Assembly: GCF_001510715.1 (NCBI RefSeq)
Contig: NZ_LMTJ01000001.1
Coordinates: 294,471 to 358,470 of the forward strand
From: Bacillus sp. FJAT-29814
Lineage (GTDB): Bacteria; Bacillota; Bacilli; Bacillales; Cytobacillaceae
Direction of reading: 5' to 3'
DNA: 64,000 bases
Shown: positions 35,650 through 44,029 of the stretch, piece after piece
Layout of the letters: the number at the start of each line of letters is the position of its first letter
How positions within the stretch are numbered: the stretch's first letter is position 1
Translations under genes and position numbers: made by a program
The notes under the pieces: generated by a model
What the model saw: the letters and a program-made list of their open reading frames with translations, nothing else
Databases searched by the model: none
Told to the model about the DNA's origin: nothing

Positions 35650-36771
35650 ATGAATAGGACCATTAAATTAACATTTACAGTTTTTACACTCGTCGTGATG
35701 ATCTTTGCTTTGGCAGCTTGTGGAGGGAACCCTTCCTCAGGAAATGAAACGAAAGGTGAAGAAAAAGGAAATAGTGAACAAAAATCTATTTCTTTAAAAT
35801 TTGGATCCTGGACTCCTGAAACCCATCATACACAAACAAACGCTTTTGAACCTTGGGCAAAATTAGTTGGGGACGAAACAGATGGTGTCGTAAATATCGA
35901 CGTGCAAGGGGGATCGGTGCTTGGGGGTTCTCAACAATCACTTCAGGACGTAAGTGGCGGGGTTTATGATATTGGTTACACTGTTGCCCAGTACTATCCT
36001 GACACCCCATTATTTAAAATGACCGTTTTAGACTTACCATTTGCTTTCATTAATGCGAAAGATCACTATCAGAAAAAAGTAAAAGTAGCAGAGCGACTTG
36101 TAAATGAATATGTTAAAGCGGAATTTGAAAAAATGGGTGTAAAATTACTCGGTGTTTATTCTAGTGACCCCTTAACCATATTTAGTACAACACCTATTAA
36201 ATCAGTCAAGGACCTAAAGGGGAAACGGATTTTGCTGCAAGGAGCTAACTGGGATCCAATTATTAAAGGCTGGGGCGGTACGCCAGTATCAGTGGCGATC
36301 GAAGATTTATATTCTGCTCTTGACAGGAAAACCTTGGATGTCAGTCTTTATGCTCCTGCGGGTGCCTATTCTACTAAGATTTATGAGCCGGCACCATATA
36401 TAACTAATTTGCCGATATCAGGGGTTTCTGCAGTTGCCATCATGAATTTGGATAAATACAAAGGCTTAACCCCAGATATGCAGAAGCGCTTTGATGAGGA
36501 ATTCAATCCTAAATTAATGGAGCTATGGCAAGGAAGCTTTTTGAAAACAATGGACCAGGCCATAAGCCAGCTATCAAAAGAAGTAGAAGGGAAAGGTGAA
36601 GTTATTCAACCAAATAGTGAAGATTTAGAAGGATTTATGGAACCTGCAAAGGGAGTATGGAAGCAATGGATCAATGAAGCAAACAAAAAAGGCTATGATG
36701 GGCAAAAGTTAATGGATGGGTTCTTGCGAATCATGAAAGAAGAAGGAGTAGAACCACCGTTTTCGATGTAG
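35650..36771 (+). CDS. TRAP-type substrate-binding lipoprotein, DctP family (2)
   Basis: A solute receptor of 373 residues with a lipoprotein signal (lipobox LAAC at about residue 24). The DctP fold is evident from VLGGSQQSLQDVSGGVYDIG, VLDLPFAF and YEPAPYITNLP. Unlike the receptor at 19509, the segment after DLKGK reads RILLQGANWDP, so the usual carboxylate-binding arginine is replaced by Leu; the ligand may be bound differently. No permease genes adjoin it; the dctQM pair at 44030-45857 is the likely partner. I start at the ATG 8 nt after AGAGGGG rather than the in-frame GTG at 35641. Confidence 0.9.
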   Translation: MNRTIKLTFTVFTLVVMIFALAACGGNPSSGNETKGEEKGNSEQKSISLKFGSWTPETHHTQTNAFEPWAKLVGDETDGVVNIDVQGGSVLGGSQQSLQDVSGGVYDIGYTVAQYYPDTPLFKMTVLDLPFAFINAKDHYQKKVKVAERLVNEYVKAEFEKMGVKLLGVYSSDPLTIFSTTPIKSVKDLKGKRILLQGANWDPIIKGWGGTPVSVAIEDLYSALDRKTLDVSLYAPAGAYSTKIYEPAPYITNLPISGVSAVAIMNLDKYKGLTPDMQKRFDEEFNPKLMELWQGSFLKTMDQAISQLSKEVEGKGEVIQPNSEDLEGFMEPAKGVWKQWINEANKKGYDGQKLMDGFLRIMKEEGVEPPFSM

Positions 36772-36800
36772 CCTGTCTGAATAAAAATGTGAGATCAAAA

Positions 36801-36846
36801 TATAGTAGATTTTACCCAATCTGGGTGGAGATCTACTATATTTTAT
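36801..36846 (+). terminator. Intrinsic terminator after dctP-2
   Basis: TATAGTAGAT / ATCTACTATA (10 bp) with an inner ACCC/GGGT pairing, then TTTTAT. Confidence 0.88.
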
Positions 36847-36876
36847 CTCGACAATTCTAAATTATCAGAAAAAATA

Positions 36877-36905
36877 TTGACAATAATAAAATGAGTTATT
36901 AAAAT
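36877..36905 (+). promoter_or_regulatory. Sigma-A promoter for the DUF35-thiolase operon
   Basis: TTGACA (36877-36882), 17-nt spacer, TAAAAT (36900-36905); operator 8 begins 12 nt downstream. Confidence 0.7.
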
Positions 36906-36917
36906 TAAGTTATAATT

Positions 36918-36931
36918 TGAAAGTTGATTCA
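36918..36931. promoter_or_regulatory. Island operator 8
   Basis: TGAAAGTTGATTCA in the start region of the promoter at 36877. Confidence 0.65.
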
Positions 36932-37038
36932 TATATCAGATAAAAGAAAGCGCTTCAATCAGACTATCTTTGAAAAAGGCTCAAATCAGGGAGGGTCCCC
37001 CCTCATTTGGTTATAATTTGGAAGGATGTGACTAATAT

Positions 37039-37052
37039 TGAAAGTTGATTCA
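37039..37052. promoter_or_regulatory. Island operator 9
   Basis: TGAAAGTTGATTCA, identical to operators 5, 7 and 8, 121 bp downstream of operator 8 in the same leader. The paired spacing recalls the 110-bp array at 19146 and would permit looping. Confidence 0.65.
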
Positions 37053-37129
37053 CTTTTTAAATTATAAGGTGAGTTTCAAATAAAACGGCTTTAAAAGTAT
37101 GATCCTTAATAAAGGAGGAATGAACTTTA

Positions 37130-37537
37130 ATGGAAGGTTTAGTAAAAGTACCTGTAAAAGACGGCTTATTTCAATGGACATCCCCATCACCAATGCTAGT
37201 TGTTTCTGGTTGTTCAGCATGCGGAGAATTAGTTTTCCCCAAGCAAGATTATTGTCCTGAATGCTGTACAGATACCATGGAAGAGAAAACAATAGGTTCA
37301 TTAGGTAAATTGGTATGTTTTACGGGGATCACGTCACCTCCGCCGGGATTCAAGGGAACTGTTCCCTATACGGTTGGAATTGTAGAATTTCCGGAGGGCA
37401 TTCGAATTTTAGGGGTTATGACGGAAAAGAACATTGACCGTTTAATTCCGGGCATGGATATCGAAATTGTCATGGATACCGCTTTTATAGAAGACGAAAA
37501 AGAATTTTTGACATATAAATTTAAACCCATTCAATAA
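37130..37537 (+). CDS. DUF35 (OB-fold, zinc ribbon) protein (1)
   Basis: A 135-residue acyl-CoA-associated partner protein. The N-terminal rubredoxin-like zinc ribbon is CSACGELVFPKQDYCPEC (residues ~28-45), followed by the OB-fold domain (FTGITSPPPGFKGTVPYTVGIVEF). Proteins of this kind bind thiolase-superfamily enzymes and help hold the CoA substrate. The next gene, 15 nt downstream, is such a thiolase-like protein. AAAGGAGG lies about 10 nt before the ATG. Expression is probably governed by operators 8 and 9. Confidence 0.9.
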   Translation: MEGLVKVPVKDGLFQWTSPSPMLVVSGCSACGELVFPKQDYCPECCTDTMEEKTIGSLGKLVCFTGITSPPPGFKGTVPYTVGIVEFPEGIRILGVMTEKNIDRLIPGMDIEIVMDTAFIEDEKEFLTYKFKPIQ

Positions 37538-37552
37538 CGGGGAGGGATTAGC

Positions 37553-38692
37553 TTGACAGAGGTCGTCATCGCAGGTGTGGGTATGCACGAGTTTGGCAGA
37601 TACAATGACAAGGATTACCGAACTTTAGGATCCGTTGCTGCGCAGCGTGCATTGAAGGATGCAAATATGAGTATGAAGGATGTTCAGGCGGCATTTTGTG
37701 CCAATGTTTATGAAGTATCAGCATCTGGTCACAATGTCTTGGAAAGGTTAGGATTACCAGGCATTCCAATCGTGAACGTTGAAAATGCCTGTGCCAGCGG
37801 GGCTTCCGCGGTGCGCTTGGCATACCAAGCCATTAAATCCGGCCAGTACGATATCGTCCTGGCAGTTGGTTTTGAGAAAAGTCCGAGAGGCTTCTTGCAT
37901 GGGGCTGGTTATGACCATTGGCAGGAATCTACAGGGTTAGGGGCGAATCCGCTATATTTTGCCCTAAATATTCATGAGCACATGGTGAAATATGGTACAA
38001 CCAAAGAACAGCTCGCTCATATTGCTTATAAAAGTCATAAACATGCTGTTCATAATCGATATGCCATGTTCCGAAAAGAACTATCAGTTGAAGAAATCCT
38101 CCAATCGCGGATGGTCTGTGATCCATTGACACTGTATATGCTGTGTGCACCGAATGATGGTGGAGCAGCTGCCGTTATTTGCAATAAGAAAACCGCAGAG
38201 CGCTTTACGAAAAATTATGTGACAATAGCAGCTTCTGTTCTAGAAACAAGGAGAAGACGGGATATGTTCGTACCCGCTGTATCAGCTCCGGCCCAGGCCT
38301 CCTATCCGGTTTTAGCGGAAAGGGCAGCACAATCTGCCTATAAAATGGCTGGGCTGGGACCTGAGGATATACATGTAGCTGAAATCCAAGATGTAGATGC
38401 CGGCTCTGAAATTATCTATTCTGAGTCATTAGGCTTTTGTCCAATCGGAGAGGGCGGGCCGAGGGCGTTAGCTGGTGAGACCTCTCTTGGTGGCAGAATC
38501 CCCATCAATGTGAGCGGAGGGATCCTTTCCAGAGGGGAACCGGTGGGAGCATCCTCGCTTGGACAAATTGCAGAGATTACTTGGCAGCTCAGGGGAGAAG
38601 CCGGCCCTAATCAAGTCCAAGGGGCAAAGGTTGCGTTAAGCCACAGCGAAGGGGCTGGAGGAAACTCCTGTGTAACGATTTTAGTAAAGTAG
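37553..38692 (+). CDS. Thiolase-superfamily protein, SCPx/lipid-transfer type (1)
   Basis: A 379-residue thiolase fold protein paired with the DUF35 gene before it. The nucleophile Cys80 is present (NACASGASAV), but the block that normally reads GHPxGATG is GEPVGASS here, putting Glu329 where the catalytic histidine should be. It is therefore not a standard beta-ketothiolase; a C-C lyase/aldolase or an atypical acyltransferase is possible. TTG start with GGGGAGGGA 6 nt upstream. A cre-like box lies directly after the gene, before the acyl-CoA dehydrogenase. Confidence 0.85.
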   Translation: MTEVVIAGVGMHEFGRYNDKDYRTLGSVAAQRALKDANMSMKDVQAAFCANVYEVSASGHNVLERLGLPGIPIVNVENACASGASAVRLAYQAIKSGQYDIVLAVGFEKSPRGFLHGAGYDHWQESTGLGANPLYFALNIHEHMVKYGTTKEQLAHIAYKSHKHAVHNRYAMFRKELSVEEILQSRMVCDPLTLYMLCAPNDGGAAAVICNKKTAERFTKNYVTIAASVLETRRRRDMFVPAVSAPAQASYPVLAERAAQSAYKMAGLGPEDIHVAEIQDVDAGSEIIYSESLGFCPIGEGGPRALAGETSLGGRIPINVSGGILSRGEPVGASSLGQIAEITWQLRGEAGPNQVQGAKVALSHSEGAGGNSCVTILVK

Positions 38693-38701
38693 TAGATTAG
38701 T

Positions 38702-38715
38702 TGAAAACGCTTAGA
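38702..38715. promoter_or_regulatory. cre-like box between thiolase-like and ACAD genes
   Basis: TGAAAACGCTTAGA matches TGWNANCGNTNWCA except at position 13. If bound, it could act as a roadblock within the operon. Confidence 0.4.
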
Positions 38716-38742
38716 ATTTCAAATTTTATTAAAAGGAGCAGA

Positions 38743-39891
38743 ATGATGAGTCCGACCTATTTAAATGAAGAACACCAAATCTTTAGACGTGCCTTAAAGA
38801 AGTTTCTAGAAAAAGAAGCAATCCCTCATTTTGAGCAGTGGGAAGAAGAAAAAAGGATTCCCCGGTCATTTTGGAAGAAGATGGGGGAACAAGGTTTTCT
38901 CTGCCCATGGGTGGATGAGAAATATGGCGGGGCCAATGCTGATTTCGGCTATTCCATTATTATCAATGAGGAATTGGAAAGAGTAGGCAGCGGTTTGGTG
39001 GGAATTAATAACCATAATGATATTGTCGTTCCCTACATTAACACGTTTGGCAATGAAGAGCAGAAGGAGCGCTGGCTGCCAGGCTGCATAAGCGGTGATA
39101 TTATTACAGGAATTGCCATGACAGAACCGGGAGGAGGCTCCGACGTGGCGGGCATCCGGACCACGGCGGTTAAAGATGGGGATTACTATATATTAAATGG
39201 TGAGAAAACATTTATTACAACCGGTATCACAGGTGACTTATTCGTAGTGGCATGCAAGACCGACCTAAAAGCTGAACCCGGCTATAAGGGAATTAGTTTA
39301 ATTGTAGTGGAACGTGATACTCCGGGTTTTTCAAAAGGCAGGCAGCTAAAAAAAGTAGGACAGTACAGTTCCGATACAGCTGAACTTATTTTCGAGGATG
39401 CCCGGGTCCCCGCAGAGAACCTACTGGGTGAGGAAGGAAAAGGCTTCTACTATTTAATGGAGAAACTACAGCAGGAAAGGCTCCTAGTTGCGGTTGGAAG
39501 CGTGGCCCAAGCGGAAAAAATGCTCGAAATAACTATTGATTATGTCAAACAAAGAAAAGCATTCGGAAAATCAATCAGCCAATTTCAAAATACACAGTTT
39601 AAACTCGCTGAAATGGCAACAGAGATCCAAATGGCGAGAACGTTTGTAGATGACTTGATTGTCAATCATATTAATAAAAAGGAAGTCGTCACACAGGTTT
39701 CTATGGCGAAATGGTGGATAACCGAAATGACCAAAAGGGTCGCCACTCAATGTATGCAGCTGCATGGGGGCTACGGTTATATGGAAGAATACGAGATTGC
39801 TAGAAGGTTTAGAGACGTTCAAGCCATATCGATATATGCCGGCACAAATGAAATTATGAAAACGATTATTGCTAAGCGGATGGGGCTATAA
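38743..39891 (+). CDS. Acyl-CoA dehydrogenase (1)
   Basis: A 382-residue FAD enzyme making an alpha,beta-unsaturated acyl-CoA. Family blocks are WVDEKYGGANADFGYSII, GIAMTEPGGGSDVAGIRTTA, NGEKTFITTGITGDL, QERLLVAVGSVAQAEKM, RKAFGKSISQFQNTQFKLAEM and MQLHGGYGYMEEYEIARRFRD, the last holding the catalytic Glu position. It is a typical single-domain ACAD close to the long/medium-chain type. I use the ATG at 38743 (or 38746), 5-8 nt after AAAAGGAG; a TTG further left lies in the intergenic cre-like box. It is followed 19 nt later by a canonical thiolase. Confidence 0.92.
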   Translation: MMSPTYLNEEHQIFRRALKKFLEKEAIPHFEQWEEEKRIPRSFWKKMGEQGFLCPWVDEKYGGANADFGYSIIINEELERVGSGLVGINNHNDIVVPYINTFGNEEQKERWLPGCISGDIITGIAMTEPGGGSDVAGIRTTAVKDGDYYILNGEKTFITTGITGDLFVVACKTDLKAEPGYKGISLIVVERDTPGFSKGRQLKKVGQYSSDTAELIFEDARVPAENLLGEEGKGFYYLMEKLQQERLLVAVGSVAQAEKMLEITIDYVKQRKAFGKSISQFQNTQFKLAEMATEIQMARTFVDDLIVNHINKKEVVTQVSMAKWWITEMTKRVATQCMQLHGGYGYMEEYEIARRFRDVQAISIYAGTNEIMKTIIAKRMGL

Positions 39892-39910
39892 AATTTCGGA
39901 GGCGTGAAAA

Positions 39911-41062
39911 ATGAGAGAAGTTGTTATAGTAGAGGGAGTTAGAACACCTGTTGGAAAACGAAAGGGTGCTCTTAGCACTGTTCGTCCAGATGAATTAGCT
40001 GCAAAAGTCCTAAAGGAATTAGTAAACCGTGCAGGTATTGAACCGGGAATGGTCCAAGACGTCATTATGGGTTGTGTGTCACAAACGGAAGAACAGACCT
40101 ATAATATTGCCCGGACTGCAGTATTGATGGCGGACTTTCCTATTCACGTGCCAGCCACCACCATCGACCGTCAGTGCGGCTCCGGTCAGCAGGCTATTCA
40201 TTTCGCGGCCCAGGCCATTATGAGCGGGGACATGGATATTGTGATAGCCGGCGGTGTGGAAAGCATGACACGGGTGCCAATGGGTTCAACACGCAAAAAT
40301 TCCACCTGGAGTGAAGAACTCACAACTAGATATGAGATGATTAACCAAGGGTTATCTGCCGAAAGGATTGCAGACAAATGGGGATTTACGAGAAGTCAAT
40401 TAGATGAATTTTCTTTAGAAAGTCATCATCGTGCACTTAAGGCCCAAGAAGAAGGGCGTTTTGACCGGGAAATCATGCCAATAGAGGTAACATTCGAGGA
40501 TGGGACCACAACCGTTGTTACACAGGATGAAGGGCCGCGCAAGGGTTCAACCATTGAAAAACTAGCAACACTTAAACCGGCATTTATGGAAAACGGAAAA
40601 ATCCATGCCGGCAATTCTAGTCAAATGAGCGATGGAGCCGCTGCTGTCCTGTTGATGTCTAGGGAAAAAGCTGAAGAGTTAGGATTAAAGCCGCGTTTCC
40701 GAATTGTTGCCAGGGTGGTTGTCGGTTCGGATCCTACATTGATGTTGACTGGCCCGATTGAAGCAACCAGACAGGTCCTGCAAAAGGCAAACCTGACCAT
40801 TGGGGACATGGATACGTATGAAGTAAATGAAGCTTTTGCTTCGGTCCCAATGTGCTGGTTAGAAGAGATAAAGGCTGATCCTCAGAAACTAAATCCAAAT
40901 GGCGGTGCAATTGCATTGGGGCATCCGCTTGGAGCTACTGGTGCCAAATTGATGATCTCCATGATGAATGATTTAGAAAGAACAGGAGGAAGGTTTGGTC
41001 TTCAAGCAATTTGTGAGGGCGGCGGAATGGCCAATGGAACTATTATTGAAAGAATCAATTAG
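39911..41062 (+). CDS. Acetyl-CoA acetyltransferase (canonical thiolase)
   Basis: A thiolytic beta-ketoacyl-CoA thiolase of 383 residues with all catalytic elements: Cys89 (DRQCGSGQQA), the NEAFA block, His in GGAIALGHPLGATGAK, and the second Cys in CEGGGMANG. It should release acetyl-CoA or propionyl-CoA at the end of the pathway. GGAGGCG lies 6 nt before the ATG. It is the last gene of the operon that begins at the DUF35 gene; a hairpin follows. Its intact active site contrasts with the two atypical thiolase-like proteins nearby. Confidence 0.94.
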   Translation: MREVVIVEGVRTPVGKRKGALSTVRPDELAAKVLKELVNRAGIEPGMVQDVIMGCVSQTEEQTYNIARTAVLMADFPIHVPATTIDRQCGSGQQAIHFAAQAIMSGDMDIVIAGGVESMTRVPMGSTRKNSTWSEELTTRYEMINQGLSAERIADKWGFTRSQLDEFSLESHHRALKAQEEGRFDREIMPIEVTFEDGTTTVVTQDEGPRKGSTIEKLATLKPAFMENGKIHAGNSSQMSDGAAAVLLMSREKAEELGLKPRFRIVARVVVGSDPTLMLTGPIEATRQVLQKANLTIGDMDTYEVNEAFASVPMCWLEEIKADPQKLNPNGGAIALGHPLGATGAKLMISMMNDLERTGGRFGLQAICEGGGMANGTIIERIN

Positions 41063-41083
41063 CATTTTGTGTAAAAAGGATAA

Positions 41084-41111
41084 GCAGCAAATAACAAAGA
41101 TTGTTTGCTGC
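41084..41111 (+). terminator. Hairpin after the thiolase
   Basis: GCAGCAAA / TTTGCTGC with a 12-nt loop, and outer AAGGA/TCCTT pairs. The T-run is absent, so efficiency is uncertain. Confidence 0.5.
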
Positions 41112-41142
41112 ATACTCCTTGGATAACAAATGGAGGTTCTTT

Positions 41143-41171
41143 TTGACAAGGTAAAATTATAAAACTATTTA
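41143..41171 (+). promoter_or_regulatory. Possible promoter of the kinase gene
   Basis: TTGACA (41143-41148), 17-nt spacer, TATTTA (41166-41171). No island operator accompanies it. Confidence 0.5.
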
Positions 41172-41194
41172 AATAGATGAAAGGTGGCAATAAG

Positions 41195-42265
41195 ATGGAA
41201 AGTCAAAATGATGTGATTACTTCCATACGAAAAGGAGAGGATTTTAACGAGGAAAATTTTCATGCATTTATGTTAAAAAATTTCCCTGATTGGCCCAACC
41301 AACCAATTGAGGTAAATCAATTCTCTGCTGGATTTTCCAATTGGACTTACCTTATTCGCTGTGGAAGTGAAGAGGTTGTTATGCGCCGCCCTCCTGGTGG
41401 ACCATTGCCGCCAAAAGCACATGATATGGAAAGAGAGTCATCACTATTAAACAAATTACATCCAGTATTTCCCTATGTTCCAAAACCCTATCTGTTTTGT
41501 GACGATGAATCAGTAATTGGTGTGCCATTCTATGTAATGGAACGAAAAAATGGAATTGTTTTCGATACAAGTATACCAGCGGGTATTCATTTAACAGAAG
41601 AGAGGGGTCGTCAGATTTCCTATGCATTTATTGATACACTTGCTGAGTTACATAAACTAGATTATAAGGAAATCGGATTAGAGTCATTCGGAAGACCTCA
41701 GGGGTTTTTAGAGAGACAAGTACATGGCTGGATAAAACGATATGAGAATAGTAAAACTCACGAAGTACCCCAGTTTGATAAACTCGCCAAGTGGTTCACA
41801 AGCAATATTCCCTTATCTTATGGAGAATCTGTTATACACAATGACTATAAAATGAACAATATGATGTTCTCAAATCAGCACTTGGGAAAGGTGGAAGCTA
41901 TTTTTGACTGGGAAATGTCTACCATAGCTGACCCGATTTTTGATTTGGCTATCTCACTAAGCTATTGGAGAGAACCGGGTGATAGTGAAAAGTTGAAAAC
42001 TAGCTTGCCTTCGGTCACATCCCAACCTGGATTCCTTTCAAGAAACGACCTGATTGAGCGTTATGCTTTGAAGTCAGGTAGAGATATTCCAGCGTTACAT
42101 TTTTACCTGGCTTTTGCCTATTTTAAAACAGCTGTGGTTATGCAGCAAATTTATTACAGATGGGTGAAGGGTTCAGCGACAGATCCACGGTTTAGTAGTC
42201 TAAATCAATCGATTGATAGCTTAATGGAATATTCCTACGAAATAATTAACACAAAAACCATTTAA
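41195..42265 (+). CDS. APH-fold kinase, ACAD10/11 and LvaA-like
   Basis: A 356-residue phosphotransferase of the aminoglycoside-kinase fold, but of the branch fused to acyl-CoA dehydrogenases in animal ACAD10/ACAD11 and used in bacterial levulinate catabolism. Diagnostic blocks are FSAGFSNWTYLI, VVMRRPPGGPLPPKAHDMERE, VIGVPFYVMERKNG, the catalytic HNDYKMNN (Asp217) and the metal-binding FDWEMSTIADPIFDLA. The expected reaction is ATP-dependent phosphorylation of the 4-hydroxyl of a 4-hydroxyacyl-CoA. An ACAD10/11-type dehydrogenase lies 5 kb downstream. I chose the ATG at 41195, 7 nt after AAAGGTGG. It is probably cotranscribed with tetR-2. Confidence 0.85.
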   Translation: MESQNDVITSIRKGEDFNEENFHAFMLKNFPDWPNQPIEVNQFSAGFSNWTYLIRCGSEEVVMRRPPGGPLPPKAHDMERESSLLNKLHPVFPYVPKPYLFCDDESVIGVPFYVMERKNGIVFDTSIPAGIHLTEERGRQISYAFIDTLAELHKLDYKEIGLESFGRPQGFLERQVHGWIKRYENSKTHEVPQFDKLAKWFTSNIPLSYGESVIHNDYKMNNMMFSNQHLGKVEAIFDWEMSTIADPIFDLAISLSYWREPGDSEKLKTSLPSVTSQPGFLSRNDLIERYALKSGRDIPALHFYLAFAYFKTAVVMQQIYYRWVKGSATDPRFSSLNQSIDSLMEYSYEIINTKTI

Positions 42266-42324
42266 GATCTAATGAATGTTATGACTTCCTAGTTAACATT
42301 AAAACATGAGTCAGGAGGCCAAAA

Positions 42325-42921
42325 GTGCAAAAAAACAATCTATTGCCAAAAACTAACAGAGGACTTAAGACAAAAGAAAAATTGTTGCGGTCTGCTGAAT
42401 ACGTTTTTGGAAAAAATGGTTACCACCAAAGCAGTATAACGGAAATTACACAACATGCAGGAGTATCTCTTGGAAATTTTTACACCTATTTTGAGTCAAA
42501 GTATGAAATCTTTGAATCACTTCTGTGGGAAATGCAAAAAAAATTAATTGGGTTAATTAGGAAAAGAATATCAGGGCTGGAAAATAGAATTGAGATAGAA
42601 AGAGAGGGGATAAAAGCTTTATTTGAATTTGTCAAGGAACGACCGCATTGGTATAGCTTATTCCCGCAAGCCGAATTTGTAAACAAGGAACTTCATCGCA
42701 ATATGTTTGAAAAACTGGCGGATTCATATATAAGCTCCATAGAAATCGCTATTAGGAAGGGGGAGATTAAACCCCTAAATCCAGAAGTGATTGTATATAG
42801 TATCATGGGAATTACCAATTATATTGGATTGAACTGGATATTATGGAATGATGAGGATATAGATGATGCCCTTTTAGATGAGGTTATGGATCTCTTGAAG
42901 CATGGTATTATCAAGCAATAA
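42325..42921 (+). CDS. TetR/AcrR family regulator, twin 2
   Basis: A 198-residue paralogue of the regulator at 34894, collinear from NRG near residue 11 to the end. The HTH differs only by Val/Ile, His/Asn, Glu/Gln and Ser/Ala exchanges, and the recognition-helix segment SLGNFYTYFESKY is identical, so both should bind the same DNA. The ligand domain has diverged more (e.g. IRKRISGLENR, NPEVIVYSIMGITNYIG), which suggests different inducers or heterodimers. The GTG start follows CAGGAGG. No island operator precedes this copy; it lies 59 nt after the kinase gene. Confidence 0.92.
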   Translation: MQKNNLLPKTNRGLKTKEKLLRSAEYVFGKNGYHQSSITEITQHAGVSLGNFYTYFESKYEIFESLLWEMQKKLIGLIRKRISGLENRIEIEREGIKALFEFVKERPHWYSLFPQAEFVNKELHRNMFEKLADSYISSIEIAIRKGEIKPLNPEVIVYSIMGITNYIGLNWILWNDEDIDDALLDEVMDLLKHGIIKQ

Positions 42922-43002
42922 AAAAGGGTTTTTCTAGATTTATGGAGCATTATAAAATACTTTTTGGAATAAACATAATTTTTCAAATTGGCAGAAAAAA
43001 TG

Positions 43003-43031
43003 TTGACTATTGATATGGGCAGCTATAAAAT
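43003..43031 (+). promoter_or_regulatory. Sigma-A promoter for the FabL-like/TRAP-2 unit
   Basis: TTGACT (43003-43008), 17-nt spacer, TAAAAT (43026-43031); operator 10 begins 11 nt downstream. Confidence 0.68.
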
Positions 43032-43042
43032 ATGAATATAAG

Positions 43043-43056
43043 TGAAACTTGAATCA
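43043..43056. promoter_or_regulatory. Island operator 10
   Basis: TGAAACTTGAATCA, with an A in place of T within the right arm, located over the expected start of transcription. Confidence 0.5.
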
Positions 43057-43165
43057 GATATCAAATTGTGTTGCTGCCTTCATTAGTTTCCTTCTATTTT
43101 GAAAGCGCATACTGTATTTAAACAGCTAATAAAATATAGTTTTTTAGAAAGTGAGGGTTGCTGGG

Positions 43166-43933
43166 ATGAAAAATAAAAATGTTTTAATAACGGGCAGTTC
43201 AAAAGGTTTAGGCAAAGAATTAGCCATCGCTTTTGCCCGTGATGGAGCAAATGTCGTCATTAATTATTATCATAATGAAAGTAGTGCATTGGAAACATTT
43301 AAAGAAGTTTCAAAGTTTGGAACAAAGGTAGAGATCATTAAAGCTGACGTTGGCAATACTGAGGAAATGGCTAATCTTTGTAAAACGGCTATAGCAAGAT
43401 TGGGTGGTATCGACATTTTTATACATAATGCCGTTCACGCTTTTAAATCAAGCCTTTCAACCATTGATTCTGAATTATGGAGCCATGCATTTAATATTAA
43501 TTTGAACCCATTGCTTATAGGGGCACAAGAATTAACTCCGCATATGAAAGAAAAGCAGTGGGGCAGAATCCTTGCCATCACAAGTCTAGGTTCAGAATTA
43601 GCTGTTAAGAACTATGCAGCTATCGGTGTACCTAAAGCTGCGATGGAAGCTCTTATCCGATATATGGCGGTAGAGTTCGGACCATATGGAATAACCTCCA
43701 ACACCATCTCTCCCGGTACATTAAATACTGAGTCTTTACGAAAACTCAACCCAAATTTTCACCAACGTATTGAGGCAGCCCAGTCGAACATTCCTTTTAA
43801 GCGGCCCATGGAAATTGAGGATGTTGCAAAGGTCATCCTCACACTTTGTTCTGACGAAATGGAAATGATTAACGGAGAGATCATTCGCGTAGATGGGGGG
43901 ATGCGGATTATGGCCCAAGTTGAGGGGCTATAA
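43166..43933 (+). CDS. FabL-like enoyl-thioester reductase (SDR 5)
   Basis: A 255-residue SDR with TGSSKGLGKELA at the N-terminus. The active site reads ITSLGSELAVKNYAAIGVPKAAMEALIRYMAVEFG: Tyr150 and Lys157 are spaced Y-x6-K, not Y-x3-K. This spacing and the surrounding block match B. subtilis FabL (enoyl-ACP reductase III). Reduction of an enoyl-CoA or enoyl-ACP, or another unusual C=C, is therefore more likely than a simple alcohol dehydrogenation. I chose the ATG at 43166, 8 nt after GAGGG. It is the first gene behind operator 10 and is followed by dctQM-2. Confidence 0.82.
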   Translation: MKNKNVLITGSSKGLGKELAIAFARDGANVVINYYHNESSALETFKEVSKFGTKVEIIKADVGNTEEMANLCKTAIARLGGIDIFIHNAVHAFKSSLSTIDSELWSHAFNINLNPLLIGAQELTPHMKEKQWGRILAITSLGSELAVKNYAAIGVPKAAMEALIRYMAVEFGPYGITSNTISPGTLNTESLRKLNPNFHQRIEAAQSNIPFKRPMEIEDVAKVILTLCSDEMEMINGEIIRVDGGMRIMAQVEGL

Positions 43934-44029
43934 CAACTGTCTATGCTGTGAAGCTTCCAGCAAACCTTGCAAATAGTGTATCAGAAGTAAAAGAGTGATT
44001 GAACTTACTAGTTGAAATGGGGTGCTGAA

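Noticed and set aside
36945..36958. AGAAAGCGCTTCAA as a cre box near operator 8
   Set aside because: Three mismatches to the consensus; too weak to list as a feature.
42922..42940. AAAAAGGGTTTTT after tetR-2 as a terminator
   Set aside because: Only A-T pairs with a 3-nt loop; not a stable stem.
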